Positions 7,715 through 16,504 are shown, counted from the stretch's first letter. The stretch is DNA of 17,616 bases from Acidobacteriota bacterium (GCA_022545645.1 JACZQQ010000033.1:1-17616); one strand, 5' to 3'. Numbers and translations: made by a program. The notes: generated by a model from the sequence alone, not told the origin.

Positions 7715-9018
7715 GATCGGACATCCTCTCGATTTCCGGGCTCGATCTGTCCCAGGAGTTCCTTGAGAGCGTGGAACCCGGCCTGCAGGAGGAGTTCTCT
7801 GACTTGATCCTCTGTGAATTGAATTTCCTCAAGCTGAGACCAGGCAGACGAAGCAGCTTCCTTTTTCAGCCTGTGACGGGCCTCACGAATGAGCTGCCGG
7901 GCATCTTCCTCCTGATTCACCAGAGCGAGTAGCTGACGAGCGAGCAGTCCAGGGGGGTCGCTGGCTTGAGCTATGCGTTCCAGGTCCAGGGAAAGACGGG
8001 AGTCATCGATGATCCCTTCGACGAAATAGAGGATCTCGTCAAATCTAGGTTTGAGATCCTCCAGGTCCAATGGGTTCAGCCGTTGAGCGACCTCCCGGTG
8101 AAGCTCTCTCGGTCCGACAAGCTTGATCCGGCACCCGACGGCTTTCACCCCTTTCAGTTGAGGTAAAAGCCTTTTGTGCAGGGAGGCCATCGAGTCTCTC
8201 AAGACATCCTTGAGATCACCTTTACCTCTAAGCTTTTCCACGGCAACGGGCAATTCCTCCCAGCGTAACGGACCCAGGCTGATTTGCTTGATGGAGAATT
8301 GCCCTAGATCATCAATCTCCAGCACCCAAGGCCCGTGGAGTCCCGTTTCGCTGGGATCGAGCCCCACCAGCGGCCCCAGATATCCAATGAGGGAGTCGGA
8401 ACCAAGCTGGGAAGGCTTGTGTTTATGGCCTATAAACCATCCATCGAGCTCAATGTCCTCTAATCTACGGTGTGGGGCTGGAGCGTAAACACTATCGGGC
8501 GTGTCCAGATCGTGCAGGATGCCAAAACGGGGAAGCTTTTCGTCGGGAGGAAGGGGAAGCTCCTGCTCCAACGGACTCAGGGGGATTCCCTGCTTGGGAA
8601 AAGACCAACCCAAGATATTCATGATGGGCTCGCTCTGATGGGACAAGGTCACCCACTCCCATTTTCCACCCTGGCCAACCAAATGAAAGGCGGGGATCCG
8701 TTGAGTCACTTCTTCCAGAGCTTCCACATCATGGTTTCCCACCACCGAATAGACTTCGATGCCATTCTGGACAAGCTCAAGGACGCCCCTTTGAAGATGC
8801 CCGAATGCCTCTAGTCGATGATGGTCTTCCTCGACGACATCCCCAGTCAGAACAACGGCCGCAACACTTTGCTCGACGGCAAAACGGACCAGGCGAAGCC
8901 AGCCCTCTGCCGGAGTCAACTCAACCGGAGAGACACCGTATTGGTCGATATCTCTGGGAAGATGCACGGGTCTCCTACCCAAATGGATATCGCCCGCCAA
9001 AAGGACTTGGCTCTGCAT
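7705..9018 (-). CDS. SbcD/Mre11-like DNA exonuclease of the YhaO type
   Basis: The N-terminal half is a calcineurin-like metallophosphoesterase. Its metal-binding motifs appear in order: GDIHLGR (Asp10, His12), LTGDVV (near residue 60), GNHD (near 98), LHDLD (near 190) and GHKH (near 217). The C-terminal part, about 200 charged residues, probably carries the DNA-binding and ATPase-docking region. The length of 437 residues suits the YhaO/SbcD group. The start at 9018 was chosen because AAGAGGAG lies just upstream. A TTG at 9048 would add 10 residues but has no ribosome-binding site. The gene forms a two-gene unit with the downstream ATPase, and an intrinsic terminator at 9108-9132 separates it from the gene before. 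The promoter must lie within about 9019-9107, but no clear boxes are seen there. Confidence 0.95.
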   Translation of the reverse strand: MQSQVLLAGDIHLGRRPVHLPRDIDQYGVSPVELTPAEGWLRLVRFAVEQSVAAVVLTGDVVEEDHHRLEAFGHLQRGVLELVQNGIEVYSVVGNHDVEALEEVTQRIPAFHLVGQGGKWEWVTLSHQSEPIMNILGWSFPKQGIPLSPLEQELPLPPDEKLPRFGILHDLDTPDSVYAPAPHRRLEDIELDGWFIGHKHKPSQLGSDSLIGYLGPLVGLDPSETGLHGPWVLEIDDLGQFSIKQISLGPLRWEELPVAVEKLRGKGDLKDVLRDSMASLHKRLLPQLKGVKAVGCRIKLVGPRELHREVAQRLNPLDLEDLKPRFDEILYFVEGIIDDSRLSLDLERIAQASDPPGLLARQLLALVNQEEDARQLIREARHRLKKEAASSAWSQLEEIQFTEDQVRELLLQAGFHALKELLGQIEPGNREDVRSWS

Positions 9019-9107
9019 CAACTCCTCTTGCAGCCCCAGCCTACTCAAGGGTCTGGCGGCTTCGACAAAAGGCTAGCATCGATCAAAACGCCAGCCGTTT
9101 CAGTACG

Positions 9108-9132
9108 AAAAAAAGGCCAATTGAACCGGCCT
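9108..9132 (-). terminator. Intrinsic terminator after the small CxxC gene
   Basis: On the minus strand the stem AGGCC/GGCCT encloses a 9-base loop and is followed by a run of seven T. It lies between the stop of the small gene at 9323 and the start of the nuclease gene at 9018. It should end transcription arriving from the small gene and isolate the nuclease-ATPase pair. Confidence 0.65.
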
Positions 9133-9322
9133 CTAGTCTATCCTCCCTGTCTGCCATTCATGATTCCCTGCCGTTGGAACCCCGATAGGAAGTCTTGGTG
9201 GCCATGGAGTTAATGAATAGAAAGTTTAACCCGGCATGCATCAAGGAAACGATCCAGCAATCCGGTATGCTTTGTGGAAAGCGGCTGCTCAGGCGGGCGG
9301 GTAAGGGGCTTTTAGTGAACTT
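9133..9322. other. Intergenic stretch, no further feature seen
   Basis: Together with the terminator and the nuclease leader this makes a gap of about 300 bases (9019-9322). Short frames occur on both strands, but none has a ribosome-binding site or a recognisable product. Confidence 0.5.
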
Positions 9323-9580
9323 TTACTGCACGGTTGCCAATAAATTCCTGAAATCATTCAGGCACTTTCGGCATGCCTTCACATAGCGATCGATCTTCAG
9401 GTCTCCAGCCAGGGAAGAATCAAAGTAAATCTCAACGGCGCCTTCGACTTCTCGACCCCGGAATGCAGCGCAATGGAAACACAATCCTCTTTTTGAAGCT
9501 TCCGCCCCAATGAGGGTACTCTGCTTGATCGACTCAGTGGTCACCACTTCTTCACCATCAACGACAACGATTTCCAACAT
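9323..9580 (-). CDS. Small hypothetical protein with two CxxC pairs
   Basis: The 85-residue protein contains CFHC (residues 34-37) and CRKC (70-73), separated by about 32 residues. This four-cysteine layout would suit a structural zinc site. The N-terminus (MLEIVVVDGEEVVTTE) looks like a beta hairpin, and there is no signal peptide. The ATG at 9580 is preceded by CAGGAG with a 10-base gap, which is acceptable. The family is not recognised. A terminator follows at 9108-9132. The gene shares its strand with the large GGDEF-HEAT gene upstream, but the 348-bp gap argues against tight coupling. It could be a nucleic-acid-binding or adaptor protein, though nothing beyond the cysteines supports that. 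Confidence 0.65.
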   Translation of the reverse strand: MLEIVVVDGEEVVTTESIKQSTLIGAEASKRGLCFHCAAFRGREVEGAVEIYFDSSLAGDLKIDRYVKACRKCLNDFRNLLATVQ

Positions 9581-9928
9581 GACTCACAAACTCCTGACAA
9601 GATTTGAGATCAATTTCTGTACCCACTCCTGAGTAAAGCAAGTCATGTGCCACTCTTGCGGGAGATCCGGAAAAGACCCTCATGAGTTGCCATATATCCT
9701 TATAAATCAATAACTTGAAGTCCTTGTTGAGAATCCTTGGCTGGCTTGAGAAATTTGGAGCCTTCTCAACCCTGTCAACGTCAGATGACAAACCGCTGGT
9801 GGCTGAAAGTCGTCATAATCATCACCAGCATGCGTTCAAGGGTTATCCGAGTCGCTTGGAGAGGGTGTCAACAGAACTTCACAGGAGCGAGTATCTTGTT
9901 GATCAGGCTAAGGGAGTACTCAGAGACA
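9581..9928. other. 348-bp gap between the GGDEF-HEAT gene and the small CxxC gene
   Basis: No recognisable gene is present. A minus-strand frame (9791 to 9558) opens with TTG, lacks a ribosome-binding site and overlaps the next gene. An AT-rich patch at about 9690-9716 contains TATAAG on the minus strand and could be the -10 of the small gene's promoter, but no good -35 is seen. There is no hairpin with a T-run after the stop of the upstream gene. Confidence 0.4.
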
Positions 9929-12900
9929 CTATTGGCCGTTCACGACATCACGAGCGACCTGTCGAACCCGTGAGTCGTCGTCCTCGAGGTGGCGGGCCAG
10001 TACTTCGGCGATTCGAGGATCCGATATTTGCGCCAGAGCGAAAGCTGCGGTGGCACGGACCAGAGGACTCCTTTTTTTGAAGAAGGAGAAAAAGCCCTGC
10101 GGGGCCAAGATCTGAGCCAGTGGTTCAATGCTGGCGGGGTCGGCTATATGTCCAAGTGCCCGGCAAGAGGCGATGATGCGCTTCTCGTCCTTGGCGGATT
10201 CGAGCAGGGAAACAAGCACCCGGGCAGCTCCGGCGGGCTTGATTTTACCCAAGGACGTAATGGCCGCCGTCGCTACAGTCGGATCTTGATGGCTGGTACG
10301 TTCGACGAGAAGTGCTGTAAGTCGTTCGTCGTTCGAACGTTCCACGAGACGAAGTGCGGCTCGCCGTACTTTTTGGCTTTCGTCCTCTAGAGCAAAATCC
10401 AGCTCTTTTTTCAGGTCTCGGGTGATCTTGTCGATGACCTCCAGTATTCTCACCCGCTGCTGGGCAGAGCCCTCCAACACCAGTTCACGTTTCAAAAGGG
10501 TGACCGGCTCTGGTCCGAGCTCGCCAAGCAAACGGGAAGCAATCTGTCTCGCCTCCAGGTTATCTTCCTCTTTGATAACATCAATAAGCAGCGGAGTGGC
10601 CACGGGTCCCAGACTGCCGAGTAGTTGGATGGCCTCTTGCAGCCGGGTGGGTTCCTGGAACTTTAGGTTCTCCGAAAGGACCCGCTGAGTTTCGGGCTCC
10701 AGTTCACGAATGAATGCCGGCAGGGTTCCTTCTCCTCTTTCCTTCAGTTGTCGCTGGCGCTTGCCGAGATGGGTGAGGGTTCGGCTGGCTCGCCTGTAGT
10801 CCCCAAAGTGGATGAGGCTGGTCGCGGTTCGGTAAAGCAATGTGCCCAGTTCTTCGAGAAGTCGGGGTTCCTCCTCTTCCGCCAAAACAAGGAGAAGGGG
10901 ATCTATCAGAAGTTCCACTAACTGAGGCTGAGAGGCAAGGCCCAAATCTTTCAGCAAACTGCCACAAACATGGATGACCTTGGTGCGGATGGTCGGGGTC
11001 TGGAGTGCAAAGTCCTGAAACAATTGTTGGATGATCTGTCCAGACTGATCTTCATCGCCCTTGAGAAAGAGATCGCGCAGCCTCGTTTCTGCGGATTGCA
11101 AGAAAGCGTCAGTGAGCTGTTCTGTTTCGGGTCCTACAATCACCGGTCCTGATGGGCCTGCTGCTGCAGAAGGTCGGATCTGCTCAGGTTCTAAATTGGC
11201 CTCGGTGGCAGCCTCTTCCGAGGGCTCTTCCTGGACTGTCCCAGTACCAAACGTCTTCTCCAGGATTCCATAGGTGCGCTGATCAAAGAGGATTCCGGTT
11301 AGCCCATGCATTCTGGCTAATCGATGCCAAACCTCACCATCAAATCCATCGACCGGAGGTTCACGAAGTGCCGCAATAAAGATTCTCAATTCTTGAGTGG
11401 AGACGTGTTTCAGAAAGGACAAACTTCTGAGTCCTATGGCTTCCAACAGGCGGAGAAATCCATCGGCGATGGCCTTGAAATCCTTGGTATCCACCTTTTG
11501 GCCGTTGACCAAAAGAGCCTCCTGGACCCGCGCCAAGGTGAGGGCGGGCCGTTTCTCTAGAAGGGTTTGAAGAACTGCCCGCAGCTCTTCAATGGAGTCG
11601 GTGATCACCTGGCTCTCTGGAGGGTAGAGCTTAATATTGGTCGAGGTCGTCAGCAGACTTCGGACGAGGCTGGGAATCTGGGTCAAATCCTTCTCATCCA
11701 GCCCTCGATCAGTGGCACGCAAGCTGGCAGACCCGTTCCCGGGTAACGATGAGGCCTCCCCCGGCCAGGTCCCGGCGACGGAAAGCCTTCCCTCCGATTT
11801 CACCATGGCAGTGTAGCGTATCTGTTCGAGTTCGATGTTCCGGAGGTCGTGTTTCGCCACAAAACGTTGCCAGAAACGCCGATCGATCATTTTCGTGCTG
11901 ACCTGATCCAAGGACTCCAGCATAACCCTCAGCTCGCTTCCGGTGAGACCTCGAGAAAAGGCAATGCCCTGCAAGGAGAGACGGGTCATGAGGATGGCGA
12001 GAGCCTCGGCTACGGATTTGAATTCAGAGACGTCCAGGGGTTCGCCGTTCACGGACAGAACCTTTTTGGCCTGAGTGATATTGAGGCGGTCATTGTGAGC
12101 CAGGATTTTGTCAATGGATTCCTTGAACTCTTCGGTAGCACTCACAATAGCCGGGCTGCCGGATGGGTAGAGCTTGATCTTACGATGGGTCGTCAACAGC
12201 CCACGAATCACCTCTGGAACATGGACCAGGGCGGCGGGATTCAAGGGGACGTCCTGAGGACCACCATCGGACAACCTTCCTCCCGTGTAGTTTATAGCTT
12301 CCTCCGCATTGAATATTTTCTTATCGTAGGCCTGTTGGGAGTCACGGTAAAAGCGGGCTTTTTCCTGGTTAGCCGAGAGCTGGAAATGGTAGGCAAGGGT
12401 GGCAGCCGAAAGGAGGAGACGTTGGGCATTGCGGGTTTCCTGGTACTCCCCGACACGCTCGTGCAGTTCCTCTTTTCGCTTTTCCTGGATTGCGCCGTAG
12501 GTGATGTCCAAAATACGTCTGCTCAAAAAACGAATGGTCTCATCATTCATCTGGTACTGTGACCCAATCAGACCCTGAGCCACAGCCTGATCGATGAATT
12601 CCGTGACCTGCGTCTCCTTGGTTTCGGAACTTCCAGCCAGCATGCTCAGGGAGACATGTTCCCCAAAAGTGGAGGCTTGGTCGAGTAATTTCCTGCTCTC
12701 CTTGTTGAGGACGGCGATCTTGTGGCTGACGATTTCCTCCAGGGATCTGGGCAGATAGTCTTCCTCCAGAGGTTCAATACTCCACACTTGACCGGTGAGA
12801 GTAATCTTTCCGCCCAGGATCAGCTTGCGCATGATCTCGCTGACAAAGAGAGGATTCCCCTGGGTGAGCTGGGCCAGTTGCTCCTCAAAACCCTTCGGCA

Positions 12901-14212
12901 AACGCATCTGAGGAAAAACCCGCTGAAAATGCTGTCCGATGTCGGTGGCCGACAGAGGGGTGAGGGATACCCTATCGATGTTCAGTTCCTGATTGTGTGC
13001 GGCAAAGAAGCGCTCAAGTGGGACTGGCTGTCTCTGAGTTCCAGCCTGCCGTATCGGCATGGCAGCCCCACAGATAAAAAGCGGAATGTCCTGACGTATG
13101 AGCAGCCTCCGCAGTAAGAGAAGTGTGGCCTCATCACTGAAGTGAAAATCATCGATAAGGAGAATCAGGGGGTGGGAATCGAGAAGCCTGAGAATCGTAT
13201 GGATCAACGTGGCAAAAAGTGCATTACGTTGAGTCGTTGGATCTTCCGGTTCAAAGCGAGCGCTGGGTTCCGCCAGTTGCGGCAAAACGTAGGACAAGTA
13301 ACTGAGTTCCTTAGCAGTCAGCTCATTCAGGACTTCTATGCCCTTGTCGGGACGCTGATTCATGATCTCAACGAGGATATTGGTGGTCAGGTAGTAGGGA
13401 CGAAAACCCTCCTGGGGAACCCCGTTGACCTTTATAGCGACCGTGTCGCTCGCACCCAAGTTCAGCCCCAGGACTTTTAAGAACTCGCTCTTACCCATCC
13501 CCGCGGCGCCCTCGATGAGAAGAAATTGGTTTTTACCTTGGCTGAAGTTCTCCAGCGCCTCTTTCACCCTTTCCTGTTGAGTCTCGCGGCCGGAGTCGTT
13601 GACTCCATCCAGTCGCTGGACAGCTGTCTTCGGAAATACCTCCTGGGGGGAAACTTGCCCGGCGTCGACGAGGAGCGCCCGCCCAGACTTCTTGGCGTAA
13701 TACAGCGCAGTATCTGCTGTCTGGATGAGGGCGTTGCCCGTCTGGACATCGGCAGGAGCCGAGGCAACACCTATACTGAGCGTGATCGGGAGTTGGCCAA
13801 CGATCTCGTCCAAGTGGAGGGGTTCTTCCTTGATCCGCTGGAGTATTTGTTCGCCAACTACCAATGCCGCTCGCTTATCGGCACCGGGCATGAGAACGAT
13901 AAACTCATCGCCTCCGTAGCGAACCGCCAGGCCATTCACTCCAGCCACTTCCTTGATCAGATTGGCCACCCAGACGAGCGCCTGATCGCCAACACTATGA
14001 CCGTAGGTGTCGTTGATTTGCTTCAAAGAGTCCACGTCCATCATAAGCAACGACACTGGTTCTCTCTCCAGAGAGTCCCACTGGATCTTGTGTTGTAAGT
14101 ATCTGCGAAGAAAACGGCGGTTGTAGATGCCGCTGAGCTCGTCTTCAAAGATCAGGCGAGAGGGATCCGTGTTCACGTGCTCCAGAAAATAGAGGAGATC
14201 CTGGTATTCCAT
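9929..14212 (-). CDS. GGDEF - STAND/AAA_16 ATPase - duplicated domain - HEAT-repeat fusion protein
   Basis: The protein has 1427 residues. Residues about 20-180 are a GGDEF domain with MMDVDSLKQIND, an intact YGGDEF (100-104 for GGDEF) and no RxxD inhibitory site, so it may make cyclic di-GMP. Residues about 210-640 are an AAA_16/MalT-like ATPase: Walker A GAAGMGKS (235-242), Walker B LILLIDD (Asp354, Asp355), and helical parts resembling the winged-helix region of STAND regulators. Residues about 657-760 and 838-945 are two copies of one domain, each with LLTT, then IKLYP, VNG and ELR, about 182 residues apart. Residues about 1130-1427 are HEAT repeats. There is no membrane segment. It is probably a cytoplasmic signalling scaffold coupling a nucleotide switch to protein-protein contact. 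The ATG at 14212 lacks a good Shine-Dalgarno sequence. Confidence 0.95.
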   Translation of the reverse strand: MEYQDLLYFLEHVNTDPSRLIFEDELSGIYNRRFLRRYLQHKIQWDSLEREPVSLLMMDVDSLKQINDTYGHSVGDQALVWVANLIKEVAGVNGLAVRYGGDEFIVLMPGADKRAALVVGEQILQRIKEEPLHLDEIVGQLPITLSIGVASAPADVQTGNALIQTADTALYYAKKSGRALLVDAGQVSPQEVFPKTAVQRLDGVNDSGRETQQERVKEALENFSQGKNQFLLIEGAAGMGKSEFLKVLGLNLGASDTVAIKVNGVPQEGFRPYYLTTNILVEIMNQRPDKGIEVLNELTAKELSYLSYVLPQLAEPSARFEPEDPTTQRNALFATLIHTILRLLDSHPLILLIDDFHFSDEATLLLLRRLLIRQDIPLFICGAAMPIRQAGTQRQPVPLERFFAAHNQELNIDRVSLTPLSATDIGQHFQRVFPQMRLPKGFEEQLAQLTQGNPLFVSEIMRKLILGGKITLTGQVWSIEPLEEDYLPRSLEEIVSHKIAVLNKESRKLLDQASTFGEHVSLSMLAGSSETKETQVTEFIDQAVAQGLIGSQYQMNDETIRFLSRRILDITYGAIQEKRKEELHERVGEYQETRNAQRLLLSAATLAYHFQLSANQEKARFYRDSQQAYDKKIFNAEEAINYTGGRLSDGGPQDVPLNPAALVHVPEVIRGLLTTHRKIKLYPSGSPAIVSATEEFKESIDKILAHNDRLNITQAKKVLSVNGEPLDVSEFKSVAEALAILMTRLSLQGIAFSRGLTGSELRVMLESLDQVSTKMIDRRFWQRFVAKHDLRNIELEQIRYTAMVKSEGRLSVAGTWPGEASSLPGNGSASLRATDRGLDEKDLTQIPSLVRSLLTTSTNIKLYPPESQVITDSIEELRAVLQTLLEKRPALTLARVQEALLVNGQKVDTKDFKAIADGFLRLLEAIGLRSLSFLKHVSTQELRIFIAALREPPVDGFDGEVWHRLARMHGLTGILFDQRTYGILEKTFGTGTVQEEPSEEAATEANLEPEQIRPSAAAGPSGPVIVGPETEQLTDAFLQSAETRLRDLFLKGDEDQSGQIIQQLFQDFALQTPTIRTKVIHVCGSLLKDLGLASQPQLVELLIDPLLLVLAEEEEPRLLEELGTLLYRTATSLIHFGDYRRASRTLTHLGKRQRQLKERGEGTLPAFIRELEPETQRVLSENLKFQEPTRLQEAIQLLGSLGPVATPLLIDVIKEEDNLEARQIASRLLGELGPEPVTLLKRELVLEGSAQQRVRILEVIDKITRDLKKELDFALEDESQKVRRAALRLVERSNDERLTALLVERTSHQDPTVATAAITSLGKIKPAGAARVLVSLLESAKDEKRIIASCRALGHIADPASIEPLAQILAPQGFFSFFKKRSPLVRATAAFALAQISDPRIAEVLARHLEDDDSRVRQVARDVVNGQ

Positions 14213-14400
14213 ACTGAATCAAACGCTAGTCAAGAGTGAAAAAAGTCTGCCTCCTTGCGAACTTGCGGACACATTCTACAAGAAGTTGCGGATTCCCCAA
14301 ATCTTCCCGACTTTCAAAGAATCATGCACTCGCGGATCGAATTCGATGGGAGAGTTTCAAAGATCTCTACTTGAGTTTCTGGCCTTTTTGACCGTTTTGA

Positions 14401-14595
14401 CTGAAAGGACGGGAGCTGCACGAGATCGCCTCGGAGCTGATGGAAGAGGAACTTGTCGACACCGGGTTCGTACTGCTGCACCGGGAAGACTCTGTCATCC
14501 ATCGAAACTTCGCAGTCAAGCCTAGCGGCGGCACGCCGACCGCCCCTCGGAGAGGGGCGATCCCCGATCACCATCCTCGACACCTCTCAGGGTGA
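14401..14595 (+). pseudogene. Possible gene remnant or very small ORF
   Basis: The frame runs from after the stop at 14398-14400 to TGA at 14593-14595. It contains RELHEIASELMEEELVDTG followed by FVLLHREDSVIHRNFAVKP, an amphipathic, protein-like stretch with GC-rich third positions. It then degrades into a Pro/Arg/His-rich end over the hairpin. ATG 14440 would give 51 residues, but the start has only a poorly spaced GGAG. It may be the tail of a decayed gene. No family is recognised. Confidence 0.2.
14541..14559. repeat. Short GC-rich hairpin
   Basis: CGCCCCTC (14541-14548) and GAGGGGCG (14552-14559) form a perfect 8-bp stem around a 3-base loop. No T-run follows. It lies about 115 bases before the radical SAM start, and its role is unknown. 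Confidence 0.5.
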
Positions 14596-14672
14596 TCTGT
14601 TATCCTCCAAGCTTATCATTCCATTTTGCAAACTTTGATTTCGGAACGGACTTTGGAAGGACGCCAACCCCT

Positions 14673-16322
14673 ATGAATATCTTGCTCTATAACCCCGATA
14701 ACCAGATGACGCGGAACTACATGCCCCATCTCTGGATGTTCGTTCTCAAAACCCTGACTCCACCACAGCATAAGGTGTTTCTGATCGATGGGAATGCCCA
14801 GCCCATCAGCGAGCAAGAGATGGCGCGGTTCATCCAAGAAAACGAAATCAAACTGGTGGGCATCGGAGCCATGACGCGAATGGCTGCCAGCGCCTACCGG
14901 ATGGCGGATGCCATCCGCGCCACCGGTGCTCTGCTGGTGATGGGAGGGCCCCACGTCAGTGAAGTGCCCGACGAGCCGATCGGACGAACAGAGGAACCCC
15001 GCCACGCCGACGCCGTCGCTATAGGTGAGGTTGACGACATCTGGGCAGACATCGTTGGAGATGCAGAGCGAGGTCAACTCAAGGAAGTCTATCGCCACAC
15101 CGACGAGTCGGGAAAGGACATCAGGCCCTCGCTGGAGAACTACCCGGAGATCCCCTGGGAAGAGATCGATCTGAAGCAGTTCGACCTGCTGGGGAAGGTC
15201 CCGGCCTGGGGAAGATACCTCATGAAACGGGTCGGCGTGGACTGGAGCAATCTCTACATCCTTCCCATCGAGTCGGGCCGCGGGTGCCCTTATGGCTGCG
15301 ATTTTTGCACGGTCACAGGGTTCTTCGGCAAGTCGATCCGCTTTCGCAGCAACGAAAGTGTCGTCAACGAACTTTTGCGCCTCAAAGCGCGGGCCGCTTC
15401 CGAGAAAGGCAAGGTGGGCGTCTTCTTTATCGACGACAACTTTGCCATCAACATCAAGCGAACCAAATCGCTGCTGCGGGACATGATTGCCCAGGATGCC
15501 ACGCTACCTTGGGTGGCTCAAATCAGCATGAACCTGCTGAAGGATGAGGAACTGGTTGATCTGATTGCCCAGAGTGGGGGGCGTTGGATTTTTATGGGGC
15601 TGGAGTCGATCGATCCCGCCAGTCTGAAGGAAGTGAACAAGGGTTTCAATGATCCCCAGCAATACCACGCCGTTCTTGATCGACTGGCCAAACGGGGCAT
15701 CTACGCCATCACCTCTTTCATCTTCGGAATGGACGGAGATCGACCCGGCGTAGCCGACAAAACCCTGGAAGCGATTGACTCATGGCCTCCCGGCCTCGCT
15801 GTCTTTGGACTTCTCACACCTTACCCTGCCACCCCCCTCTATGATCGTCTCCTCAAGAATAAGCGCCTCACGCGCCCCAAGCACTGGCTGGACTTTCGGC
15901 CTTTCCAGATGGCCTTCACACCGGAGCATATCAGTATCGAGCAGGCCGAGCAGGCGGTACGACAGGCCTGGAGCCACTGCTACAGCCCCAAAGCCATTGC
16001 CTCGGCTCTGAAGAAAATCGAAGGACGCCCCTTTAACGAGCGTGCCGCCCTCTTTTTCACGCGGCTGGCTTTTCGTGGCATCTATTTTCCCCAGATGACC
16101 TTGCGGCAATGGCTGATGTTGTTTTTTACCAACGGCCCAAGCCTTCTGCGTCTGGTGGGAGAGGGTTTCGTGGCTCATCGCCGGCAACGGCGCAAGCAGC
16201 TCGAGACCTCTCCTGCTGCCGAGTCGGTGAAGCAGACTAGTGGTGCCCCCGCGCCCGTCATTGAGGTCGAGGCCATACCGGCGGGCTCCGTTTCCGAACG
16301 CGCTGTTGCCAGCCGGAGTTAG
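14673..16322 (+). CDS. B12-binding-domain radical SAM protein
   Basis: The 549-residue protein has a Rossmann-like cobalamin-binding N-terminal domain (about 1-150; MNILLYNPDNQ, IKLVGIGAMTR, LLVMGGPH). A radical SAM core (about 190-400) follows with CPYGCDFC, placing the [4Fe-4S] cysteines at 205, 209 and 212, preceded by ESGRG. The C-terminal part (about 400-549) includes a hydrophobic helix near PQMTLRQWLMLFF and ends in a basic then disordered tail. The DxHxxG motif for His-on B12 binding is not visible (DGNAQP instead), which is common in this class. The substrate is unknown; relatives methylate or rearrange lipids and secondary metabolites. The start at 14673 was chosen over an upstream ATG at 14592 because the B12 fold begins here and GGAAGGA lies about 10 bases upstream. 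Confidence 0.93.
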   Translation: MNILLYNPDNQMTRNYMPHLWMFVLKTLTPPQHKVFLIDGNAQPISEQEMARFIQENEIKLVGIGAMTRMAASAYRMADAIRATGALLVMGGPHVSEVPDEPIGRTEEPRHADAVAIGEVDDIWADIVGDAERGQLKEVYRHTDESGKDIRPSLENYPEIPWEEIDLKQFDLLGKVPAWGRYLMKRVGVDWSNLYILPIESGRGCPYGCDFCTVTGFFGKSIRFRSNESVVNELLRLKARAASEKGKVGVFFIDDNFAINIKRTKSLLRDMIAQDATLPWVAQISMNLLKDEELVDLIAQSGGRWIFMGLESIDPASLKEVNKGFNDPQQYHAVLDRLAKRGIYAITSFIFGMDGDRPGVADKTLEAIDSWPPGLAVFGLLTPYPATPLYDRLLKNKRLTRPKHWLDFRPFQMAFTPEHISIEQAEQAVRQAWSHCYSPKAIASALKKIEGRPFNERAALFFTRLAFRGIYFPQMTLRQWLMLFFTNGPSLLRLVGEGFVAHRRQRRKQLETSPAAESVKQTSGAPAPVIEVEAIPAGSVSERAVASRS

Positions 16323-16356
16323 CCACAGCGGATATCTGGCCTTCCTTCTGACCTAC

Positions 16357-16379
16357 GACCCGTTTCAAAAAAATGGGTC
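16357..16379. repeat. Hairpin downstream of the radical SAM gene
   Basis: GACCCGTTT (16357-16365) and AAATGGGTC (16371-16379) pair over nine positions with one G-T wobble around a 5-base loop. No T-run follows. It may stabilise the 3' end of the transcript. Confidence 0.4.
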
Positions 16380-16431
16380 CTCCAAAGCCCGTATGGGAGC
16401 TTACTCCGAGCCCTTGGAGATCCATGAGATG

Positions 16432-16452
16432 AAGGCTATTTTTGGCCTTTTT
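16432..16452 (+). terminator. Weak intrinsic terminator candidate
   Basis: AAGGC/GCCTT forms a 5-bp stem around an 8-base loop and runs into five T. It is about 110 bases after the radical SAM stop and before the promoter of the next gene. The short stem keeps this tentative. Confidence 0.35.
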
Positions 16453-16504
16453 CCGGAGAGCAGAATTCCCTTAAGTGATTGAAGAAAAAATGGTTCCATC
16501 CCAC

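Larger units (their letters stand above)
14213..14672. other. 460-bp divergent intergenic region
   Basis: This region separates the divergent GGDEF-HEAT and radical SAM genes. On the minus strand TAGAAT (14273-14278) is a possible -10 for the GGDEF-HEAT gene, with only a weak -35. AAGGAGG at about 14256-14262 on the minus strand has no start codon at a proper distance. A short hairpin lies at 14541-14559 and a coding-like fragment at 14401-14595. No clear promoter for the radical SAM gene is seen. Confidence 0.4.

Noticed and set aside
9558..9791. 77-residue minus-strand frame between the GGDEF-HEAT gene and the small CxxC gene
   Set aside because: It has a TTG start, no ribosome-binding site, overlaps the start of the better supported CxxC gene and has no family resemblance.
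11849..12562. 237-residue plus-strand frame
   Set aside because: It is antisense to the duplicated-domain region of the GGDEF-HEAT gene. There is no ribosome-binding site and no recognisable domain.
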